Assembly: GCA_002305445.1 (NCBI GenBank)
Contig: DBRA01000004.1
Coordinates: 1-17,451, forward strand
Origin: Clostridiales bacterium UBA1380
Lineage (GTDB): Bacteria; Bacillota; Clostridia; Oscillospirales; CAG-272
Length of the DNA stretch: 17,451 nt
Direction of reading: 5' to 3'
A program made the position numbers and the translations under genes. Under the pieces are notes generated by a model, which saw nothing but the letters and a program-made list of their open reading frames with translations, was not told the DNA's origin and searched no databases. Below, in pieces: positions 7,793 through 13,151 of the stretch (the stretch's first letter is position 1; each line of letters begins with the position of its first letter).

Positions 7793-8512
7793 TTAATTGG
7801 CTACGTACATCTGCTTATAGGGATTTTTGCCGTTCGGCACGACGACCGTGTAGCGGTGATTCATGACCCCGGACTCATCACAGCCGAAAACGCGGCAGAA
7901 CTCCGATATGTATCCGGCGATCTCGGCCATGTCCCCCGACGTCGCTTCGCGCGCCGTCACGTTTTTCGGGAAGATAACGTTTTTGCAGTCGGAACGCAGG
8001 AACATCTTCCCGCCGTGCATACCGGTGCAGGGGTAGTTGCCGACGATCTCGCGCTTTGCGTCAAGCCCGAGGACGATGATAAGCCCGCCCGCCTGATATT
8101 CGCCCAAGAAGCTGCCGCACGTGCCGCCGATGACTATCACCGGTCTTTTATCGCCGTACTCCTTCATGTGGATTCCGGCACGGTAGCCGGCGTTGCCCCT
8201 GACATACATGCTGCCTCCGCGCATCGCGTATCCCGCGGCGTCGCCGATGTTGCCGTGAACTACGATTTTGCCGTCGTTCATCGTGTCGCCGACCGCGTCC
8301 TGCGCGTTGCCGAGGACGGTTATCTCCGACCCGTTCAGATATGCGCCGAGCGCGTTTCCGGGCGTGCCGGATATTGTGATGCGCTTGCCGCCCTGCCCCG
8401 CGGCGATGAAGCGCTGTCCGAGGCAGCCCGATATTGAAACGTCCGGCTCGGATTCTCTTATTATCGTATTCAGTTTAGTATATGCGAGTCCGCTCGCATC
8501 TATCGTTTTCAT
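7793..8512 (-). CDS. GltB3: GXGXG-domain subunit of split glutamate synthase
   Basis: 239 residues forming the right-handed beta-helix that is the C-terminal domain of the large subunit of ordinary glutamate synthase. It structurally couples the ammonia-producing and FMN domains. Repeating glycine-spaced turns are visible, for example GTPGNALGAYLNG (49-61), GNAQDAVGDTMNDG (68-81), GNIGDAAGYAMRGG (87-100) and GGTCGSFLGEYQAGG (129-143). Start ATG 8512 is preceded by GGAGG, and the start lies within a few bases of the upstream oxidoreductase stop; longer upstream in-frame starts would overlap that gene. It is a stand-alone protein, as in archaeal-type GOGAT and related formylmethanofuran dehydrogenase C proteins; the neighbours make the GOGAT role the better reading. 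Confidence 0.93.
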   Translation of the reverse strand: MKTIDASGLAYTKLNTIIRESEPDVSISGCLGQRFIAAGQGGKRITISGTPGNALGAYLNGSEITVLGNAQDAVGDTMNDGKIVVHGNIGDAAGYAMRGGSMYVRGNAGYRAGIHMKEYGDKRPVIVIGGTCGSFLGEYQAGGLIIVLGLDAKREIVGNYPCTGMHGGKMFLRSDCKNVIFPKNVTAREATSGDMAEIAGYISEFCRVFGCDESGVMNHRYTVVVPNGKNPYKQMYVAN

Positions 8513-8516
8513 AATA

Positions 8517-9746
8517 TTATACAACGCCTCCGAAATATTTTCTACGCATTTCCGGCGATAAAATTGCGTATGTCGCACTTTTTTTCATAAGATCGGCGTC
8601 GACCGTGTCGAGAGGCGTCCTGTTGCGGATCATCGATGTGTATATGCCAGCGCCCTTGATGTCGCCGAGCATCATGAACCCGACAAGCCGGTTGTCGCGG
8701 ATGAAGAGACGCTTCAGGTTATCGCCCGACGACTCCTCGTACATCTCGCCGGAATAGTCGCCGGCGGTGAGAGCGTGGTAGCCGAAGAAGCCTATCGCGT
8801 TCATCGGTATCGCGTTGTCGAAGTTGCTTATCCCGCCCGCCATGTTGACGCCCGCGCAGTGACCCTGTATGTACGCGTTCGGCAGGATCGCAAGGACGCG
8901 ATTGCCGTCGATCGACGAGTCGTAGCCCTGCGTACAGTCGCCCGCTGCATATATGTTTTCGAGCGAGGTTTTCATCGATGTATCGATGATTATACCGCGG
9001 TCGCACTCGCCACCGATGTCGCGGACGAGCGATGTTTCCGCGCGGACGCCGACCGCGAGCACAAGCGCGTCGAACGCGACGTCCGCCCCGCCCTTCATAT
9101 GCGCGGTGCCGCCACTGAACTCCGACACACTGTCGCCGAGCATGAAGCGGATGCCGTGCTCCTCGAGCTTTTTCTGCATCAGCGCGGCGCAGGTATCGTC
9201 GAGTATGCTCGACAGCACGCGGGGCGCGAGGTCGCAGACGGTTATGCTTTTGACACGCCCGCACAGCCCTTCCGCGCATTTCAGTCCGATGAGCCCCGCG
9301 CCGACGATCAGAACGTCGGATTCGGGCGTGACGGCCTTTTCAAGCGCGGCTGCGTCTGCTTGTGTCATAAAGCTGAACTTGTTGTCCACCGTATCAAGCC
9401 CCGGGAACGGAGGCGCAAACGGATACGAGCCCGTCGCGACGCAGAGCGCGTCGTAGCCGACGCTCTCGCCGTTGTCAAGAAGCACGGTCTTCGCTTCTTT
9501 GTCAATGTTCAAAGCTTTGGCGAATATAAGCTCGCAGTCGTTTTCACGATAGAACTCGTCGGGCCGGTATTTCATCTTCTCAAAATCGGTCTTACCCTGC
9601 AGATAATACGATATGAGCGGGCGGCAATATGTAGGGCAGCCCTCTCCCGTTATCATAACTATTTTACTGTCTCGGTCGACCGACCGGATGCCCTCGATGC
9701 AGCCGACGGAGGCGACTCCGCCGCCTATTATCACATACTGCTTCAT
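8517..9746 (-). CDS. FAD/NAD(P)-dependent oxidoreductase of the GOGAT cluster
   Basis: 409-residue pyridine-nucleotide disulfide-type flavoprotein. FAD site IIGGGVAS (6-13), NAD(P) site IVGAGLIG (147-154), and second FAD contact YAAGD (266-270); CPTYCRPLISYYL (37-49) is typical of the NADH oxidase/nitrite reductase-like branch. It probably passes electrons from NAD(P)H to the polyferredoxin encoded just upstream and on to the GltB2 FMN and clusters (inference from operon order). The ATG at 9746 has GGAGAGG nearby and starts right at the FAD motif, as these proteins do; a longer frame to 9863 would overlap the ferredoxin gene and add a non-protein-like tail. The bridging role in GOGAT has not been shown from sequence alone; it could also act with free ferredoxin. 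Confidence 0.92.
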   Translation of the reverse strand: MKQYVIIGGGVASVGCIEGIRSVDRDSKIVMITGEGCPTYCRPLISYYLQGKTDFEKMKYRPDEFYRENDCELIFAKALNIDKEAKTVLLDNGESVGYDALCVATGSYPFAPPFPGLDTVDNKFSFMTQADAAALEKAVTPESDVLIVGAGLIGLKCAEGLCGRVKSITVCDLAPRVLSSILDDTCAALMQKKLEEHGIRFMLGDSVSEFSGGTAHMKGGADVAFDALVLAVGVRAETSLVRDIGGECDRGIIIDTSMKTSLENIYAAGDCTQGYDSSIDGNRVLAILPNAYIQGHCAGVNMAGGISNFDNAIPMNAIGFFGYHALTAGDYSGEMYEESSGDNLKRLFIRDNRLVGFMMLGDIKGAGIYTSMIRNRTPLDTVDADLMKKSATYAILSPEMRRKYFGGVV

Positions 9747-9747
9747 A

Positions 9748-10182
9748 TTACAACCTCTCCTCGTAAACGATCGCGCGGTTGGGGCAGCCCTTAACGCACG
9801 CCGGACTGCCGCACGCGTTGTCAAGGCAGAGTTCGCATTTAAGCACGGCGCCCGCGTCGTCATGGCTCACCGCGCCGAACGGGCAGACGAGAATGCAGGT
9901 AAAGCATCCGACGCACTTCTGCCTGTCTACCTTTACCCTTCCGTCCGCGCCCTTCGTCATAGCGCCGGATATGCAGCTCTTGGTGCATATCGGGTCGTCG
10001 CAGTGGCGGCACGAAACGGCATATGTGATCTTTCCGGACTCCTCGACATGAATCCGCGGGTTGATCTCCCTGCCCTTCAGAGCTTTTATCATATCGGCGA
10101 CTCCGGAGTTGGCGTAGGCGCAGTTGTATTCGCAAAGCCGGCATCCGAGGCACCATTCTTCGTTTACATATACTCTCTTCAT
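9748..10182 (-). CDS. 4Fe-4S polyferredoxin electron-transfer subunit
   Basis: 144-residue iron-sulfur protein of the HycB/DmsB type. Four cysteine groups are visible: C11/C14/C17/C21 (CLGCRLCEYNC), C58/C61/C66/C70 (CRHCDDPICTKSC), C90/C93/C96/C100 (CVGCFTCILVCP), and C116/C119/C124/C129/C133 (CELCLDNACGSPACVKGC), enough for four [4Fe-4S] clusters with one spare cysteine in the last group. It likely carries electrons between the FAD oxidoreductase encoded downstream and the FMN synthase encoded upstream. GGGAG precedes ATG 10182. Only a few bases separate it from both neighbours. Confidence 0.94.
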   Translation of the reverse strand: MKRVYVNEEWCLGCRLCEYNCAYANSGVADMIKALKGREINPRIHVEESGKITYAVSCRHCDDPICTKSCISGAMTKGADGRVKVDRQKCVGCFTCILVCPFGAVSHDDAGAVLKCELCLDNACGSPACVKGCPNRAIVYEERL

Positions 10183-10185
10183 ATA

Positions 10186-11691
10186 TTATTCTCCCGCGTG
10201 TGAGATGCCGAGAATCTCAAGCTCTTTTTCGTTCAGTCCGACGCCGCGCAGCATCAGGCGGTTGCCGCGGAGCGCCTCGATCGAGTTGATGCCCATGCCG
10301 CCCAGCATCTCCTTGATTTCGTGTTGCCACGCTGTCATCAGGTTGATGAGCCGTTCGCTGCCGATATCGGGGTTGAGCCGCTTTACAAGCTCCTCTTTCT
10401 GCGTCGCGATTCCCCAGTTGCACTTGCCGGTCTGGCATGTGCGGCAGAGGTGGCAGCCGAGCGCGAGCAGCGCCGCGGTCGCTATGTAGCAGGCGTCGGC
10501 GCCGAGCGCGACCGCTTTGACGACGTCGGAGGAGCTTCTGATGCTGCCACCGACGACGAGCGAAACGTTGTTGCGAATGCCCTCGTCGCGCAGCCGCGTA
10601 TCGACGGCGGCAAGCGCGAGTTCGATCGGGATGCCGACGTTGTCGCGTATGCGCGTGGGCGCGGCGCCGGTGCCGCCGCGGAAGCCGTCGATCGCGATTA
10701 TATCCGCACCGCTTCTGGCGATACCGCTTGCGATCGCGGCGACGTTGTGAACCGCGGCGATCTTGACTATGACGGGCTTCTTATACTGCGTCGCCTCTTT
10801 GAGCGAGTAGACGAGCTGGCGCAGGTCCTCTATCGAGTAGATGTCGTGGTGCGGCGCGGGCGAGATTGCGTCGCTGCCCTCGGGTATCATGCGCGTCCTC
10901 GAGACGTCGCCGACGATCTTCGCGCCGGGCAGATGGCCGCCGATGCCGGGCTTCGCGCCCTGCCCCATCTTTATCTCTATCGCCGCGCCCGCGCTGAGGT
11001 AGCCTTCGTATACGCCGAAGCGTCCGGAGGCGACCTGCACTATCGTGTTCGGACCGTAAACGTAGAAGTCCTCGTGCAAGCCGCCCTCGCCGGTGTTGTA
11101 GCAGATGCCGAGACTGCTCGCGGCGAGCGCGAGGCTCTTGTGCGCGTTGTAGCTGATAGAGCCGTAGCTCATCGCCGAAAACATCACCGGCATCGACAGC
11201 TCGAGCTGCGGCGTGAGGTTGTTTATAAGTTCGCCGTTTTCGCCACGCTCGATGCCCTCGGGCTTTTTGCCTAAGAAAACGCGCGTCTCCATCGGCTCGC
11301 GCAGCGGGTCTATCGGCGGGTTCGTGACCTGCGACGCATTTATAAGTATTTTGTCCCAGTAGACCGGGAACGGCTTGGGGTTGCCCATCGACGAAAGCAG
11401 CACGCCGCCGCTCGATGCCTGCTTGTATATTTCCTTTATCGTGTCGTTCGACCAGTTCGCGTTTTCTCTGAAAGCGCAGTCGCTCTTGACGATTTTGAGC
11501 GCGTGCGTCGGGCAGAGCGCGACGCAGCGCTGGCAGTCGACGCACTTTTCGTCGTCGCTTATCATGACCTTGCCGTCGGCGTCGTAGCTGTGAACCCCGT
11601 TCGCGCATTGTCGCTCGCAGACGCGGCACGTTATGCAGCGGTTCTGGTTGCGAACGACCTCAAAAGTCGGATATATGTATTCTATTCCCAT
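10186..11691 (-). CDS. gltB: Glutamate synthase FMN/iron-sulfur core subunit (archaeal-type GltB2)
   Basis: Reductively converts 2-oxoglutarate plus glutamine-derived ammonia to glutamate. 501 residues. An N-terminal 2x[4Fe-4S] ferredoxin domain (C19/C22/C25/C29 and C50/C53/C56/C60) precedes the FMN-binding GOGAT barrel (about 95-440). Signatures are GEGGLHEDFY (201-210), GQGAKPGIGGHLPGAKI (243-259), DAISPAPHHDIYSIEDL (274-290), IDGFRGGTGAAPTR (334-347) and the cluster ligands C413/C416/C419/C424 in CHLCRTCQTGKC. The ferredoxin fusion replaces part of the job of the ordinary small subunit. ATG 11691 is preferred: AGGAG sits eleven bases before it, while a TTG at 11700 would be too close to that site. 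It begins just after the stop of GltB1. Confidence 0.96.
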   Translation of the reverse strand: MGIEYIYPTFEVVRNQNRCITCRVCERQCANGVHSYDADGKVMISDDEKCVDCQRCVALCPTHALKIVKSDCAFRENANWSNDTIKEIYKQASSGGVLLSSMGNPKPFPVYWDKILINASQVTNPPIDPLREPMETRVFLGKKPEGIERGENGELINNLTPQLELSMPVMFSAMSYGSISYNAHKSLALAASSLGICYNTGEGGLHEDFYVYGPNTIVQVASGRFGVYEGYLSAGAAIEIKMGQGAKPGIGGHLPGAKIVGDVSRTRMIPEGSDAISPAPHHDIYSIEDLRQLVYSLKEATQYKKPVIVKIAAVHNVAAIASGIARSGADIIAIDGFRGGTGAAPTRIRDNVGIPIELALAAVDTRLRDEGIRNNVSLVVGGSIRSSSDVVKAVALGADACYIATAALLALGCHLCRTCQTGKCNWGIATQKEELVKRLNPDIGSERLINLMTAWQHEIKEMLGGMGINSIEALRGNRLMLRGVGLNEKELEILGISHAGE

Positions 11692-11696
11692 CCCGG

Positions 11697-12782
11697 TCAA
11701 TTCTCCTTTACCATAACAATGACGGGTTCGCCTCCCGCCGGAGCGTAAACGTTCTCCGCGTCCGGCTCCATCCTGCGGATCGCTGCTTCCTCGCTCGCGA
11801 TGAAAACGAGGTCGTCCTTTTCGCCGACAACCATCGAGCGCAGCTTCAGCCTGTCGTTCAGCGCCATCAGACCGTTTTCAAACGCAAGGATGATCGAGAA
11901 CGGCCCAGTTACGAGCAGATTCGAAAACACGGTGCGAAGATAAGTGAGTTTCCCGCGCTCGGCGTCGTCCATGCGATTAATCGTCTCCCAGAACGGCGCG
12001 GCCATGACCGAAGCCGTTTCCTCAAGCGTCAGTCCCTTGCGGCGGATAAGATAATCCGCTATATACGTAATGACCTCCGTGTCAGTTTTGAGCGTGCATT
12101 TGTATCCGAACATCTCTATAAACCGGCGGTTCGCGTCGTACGACGATATCTCGCCGTTATGGACGACCGAATAATCGAGCAGGCAGAACGGGTGCGCGCC
12201 GCCCCACCAGCCGGGGGTGTTCGTCGGGTAACGGCCGTGCGCCGTCCACGAATACGCATCGTATTCGTCGAGCCGGTAGAACCGGCCGACGTCCTCGGGG
12301 AAACCGACCGCCTTGAACGAGCCCATGTTCTTGCCGCACGAGAAAACGTAGCAGCCGTCTATCGTCGTGTTTATCTTCATGACGGTGCGGACGACGTACT
12401 CCTTCTCGTCGAGCTGAAGATTCTTCAGCACCGACGAAAGCGGCGAGACGAAATAGCGCCATATCAGCGGTTCGTCCGTGATCTCGTGTATCTTCGCCGT
12501 CGGTATGATTTCGGCCTTAACGACTTCGAAGCTGCTCTGTAAAAACTTCTCGCACTCGGCTCTTGCCGCGTTGTCCGTAAAAAATATATGCAGCGCGTAC
12601 TGTTCTTTATATTCCGGATAAATCCCGTAACCCGCAAAACCGCCGCCCAGTCCGTTCGAGCGGTCATGCATGGGAATCATGCTGTCTACGATTATATCAC
12701 CCGTCATTTTTTTGCCCGTTCTCGATATGACGGCGGCTATCGCGCAGCCCGACGGTATTCTTATCTGACCTTCCTTATACAT
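11697..12782 (-). CDS. GltB1: class II glutamine amidotransferase subunit of glutamate synthase
   Basis: Hydrolyses glutamine to supply ammonia to the FMN subunit. 361 residues, N-terminal nucleophile (Ntn) fold. The nucleophile should be C13 in IPSGCAIAAV, meaning a 12-residue propeptide is removed to expose it. Other family positions are AHGRYPTN (181-188), VVHNGEISSY (206-215) and TDTEVITYI (233-241). ATG 12782 is chosen because it follows AAAGGA/GGTGG and gives the short propeptide; an upstream in-frame ATG at 12821 lies inside the leader terminator hairpin and is unlikely. This is the first gene of the seven-gene minus-strand operon, with a perfect promoter and a terminator in its leader, so its expression probably depends on read-through. 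Confidence 0.93.
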   Translation of the reverse strand: MYKEGQIRIPSGCAIAAVISRTGKKMTGDIIVDSMIPMHDRSNGLGGGFAGYGIYPEYKEQYALHIFFTDNAARAECEKFLQSSFEVVKAEIIPTAKIHEITDEPLIWRYFVSPLSSVLKNLQLDEKEYVVRTVMKINTTIDGCYVFSCGKNMGSFKAVGFPEDVGRFYRLDEYDAYSWTAHGRYPTNTPGWWGGAHPFCLLDYSVVHNGEISSYDANRRFIEMFGYKCTLKTDTEVITYIADYLIRRKGLTLEETASVMAAPFWETINRMDDAERGKLTYLRTVFSNLLVTGPFSIILAFENGLMALNDRLKLRSMVVGEKDDLVFIASEEAAIRRMEPDAENVYAPAGGEPVIVMVKEN

Positions 12783-12804
12783 ATCCACCGGTTCCTTTAC
12801 TGAT

Positions 12805-12856
12805 AAAAGAAAAACGCCCATTTACGGAAAGCGAACGGCTTTCCGCAAATGAACGT
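12805..12856 (-). terminator. Leader terminator (attenuator) in front of the GOGAT operon
   Basis: On the minus strand a 19-bp fully paired stem (12856-12838 with 12832-12814, three G-U pairs) encloses a five-base loop. TTTTTCTTTT follows at 12814-12805. It starts only about 11 bases after the predicted transcription start and ends about 23 bases before the GltB1 ATG. As drawn it is a strong intrinsic terminator between promoter and first gene, so the operon must be controlled by antitermination or be transcribed poorly. Confidence 0.88.
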
Positions 12857-12873
12857 CTTTGCTCACTACACCC

Positions 12874-12902
12874 ATTATACTTGCAACTGCGCCGTTTGTC
12901 AA
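12874..12902 (-). promoter_or_regulatory. Perfect-consensus sigma-A promoter of the GOGAT-glnA-ANTAR operon
   Basis: Minus strand: TTGACA (12902-12897), 17-base spacer, TATAAT (12879-12874). The predicted start is near 12867. The transcript opens with GTGAGCAAAGACGT at 12866-12853. A 40-bp, partly A/T-rich gap (12903-12942, containing AAAAAAATTTAGAATTTT) separates it from the glnN -35 box and may hold UP-type or operator sequence; no clear GlnR/TnrA palindrome is seen. Confidence 0.9.
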
Positions 12903-12942
12903 TAGGAGCGAAAAAAATTTAGAATTTTCTGGCGGCGACCAG

Positions 12943-12971
12943 TTGACAAACGCACCCGGCGGGTGTATAAT
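12943..12971 (+). promoter_or_regulatory. Perfect-consensus sigma-A promoter of glnN
   Basis: TTGACA (12943-12948), 17-base spacer, TATAAT (12966-12971). The predicted start is near 12978, giving a leader of about 174 bases before the glnN ATG. The first transcribed bases, GTGAAGGCAAAGACGT (12979-12994), nearly repeat those of the divergent operon at the same distance from the -10 box. Confidence 0.9.
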
Positions 12972-12981
12972 AGTCAGCGTG

Positions 12982-13077
12982 AAGGCAAAGACGTCTTTAA
13001 GGATTCATCCTTGAAGCGTCTTTACTTTTTGAAACCGACATTTATTACAACCGAATATAAAGGCAAAGGCGTCTTTA
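12982..13077 (+). repeat. 18-bp direct repeat in the glnN leader
   Basis: AAGGCAAAGACGTCTTTA (12982-12999) recurs at 13060-13077 with one change (A to G at the tenth base), 78 bp apart. Each copy supplies the 5' arm of one of the two leader hairpins. The core AAAGACGTCTTT of the first copy is itself a perfect palindrome, so arms of one hairpin can pair with arms of the other. Confidence 0.9.
12987..13030 (+). terminator. First leader hairpin of glnN, terminator-like
   Basis: AAAGACG (12987-12993) plus CTTTAAGGA (12995-13003) pair with TCCTTGAAG plus CGTCTTT (13008-13023): 16 bp with one bulged T, one G-U pair and a TTCA loop. ACTTTTT follows, so it may terminate some transcripts. Its 3' arm (GCGTCTTTA, 13016-13024) can instead pair with 13106-13114 in the second hairpin. 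Confidence 0.75.
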
Positions 13078-13126
13078 CTGTGCACGGCAGTCACTGTCTG
13101 CACTTTAAAGACGCCTTTTCCTTTTT
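13065..13126 (+). terminator. Second leader hairpin of glnN, strong intrinsic terminator (attenuator)
   Basis: AAAGGCGTCTTTA (13065-13077) pairs perfectly over 13 bp with TAAAGACGCCTTT (13106-13118). Inside, GTGCA (13080-13084) pairs with TGCAC (13099-13103) and GGCAG with CTGTC. The run TTTTCCTTTTT (13116-13126) follows. It lies 25 bases before the glnN start codon, so it would abort transcription unless disrupted. Confidence 0.9.
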
Positions 13127-13151
13127 AATAAATCGAAAAGGGGAACAGGTT

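Larger units (their letters stand above)
12978..13151 (+). promoter_or_regulatory. glnN 5' leader RNA with mutually exclusive hairpins
   Basis: The untranslated leader holds two hairpins whose arms are interchangeable. The 3' arms pair with each other over 9 bp (13016-13024 with 13106-13114), and the 5' arms pair over 7-8 bp (12987-12993 with 13070-13076). Pairing across hairpins would prevent the terminator at 13065-13126. This is attenuator architecture; the effector is not visible. An ANTAR protein is the best local candidate, but I do not see the standard pair of six-base loops with A at position 1 and G at position 4 (the first hairpin's apical ATTCAT has only the A). The leader happens to be open in frame with glnN, but its only early start codon lies upstream of the transcription start. 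Confidence 0.7.

Noticed and set aside
12783..12821. Upstream ATG at 12821 for GltB1
   Set aside because: It sits in the 3' arm of the leader terminator, has no Shine-Dalgarno, and would lengthen the propeptide beyond the usual short form.
12903..12942. GlnR/TnrA-type operator between the divergent promoters
   Set aside because: The A/T-rich core does not give a TGTNA-N7-TNACA palindrome. The apparent TTGTCAA/TTGACAA symmetry is just the two -35 boxes.
12978..13126. Known glutamine riboswitch or T-box in the glnN leader
   Set aside because: No T-box specifier or bulge sequence is seen and the layout does not fit the cyanobacterial glutamine motifs; only the two interchangeable hairpins are supported.
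12963..13151. N-terminal extension of glnN from a GTG at 12963
   Set aside because: The GTG lies between the -35 and -10 boxes, upstream of the transcription start, and the extension translates the leader hairpins. Type III synthetases begin at the MDKVADYFG ATG.
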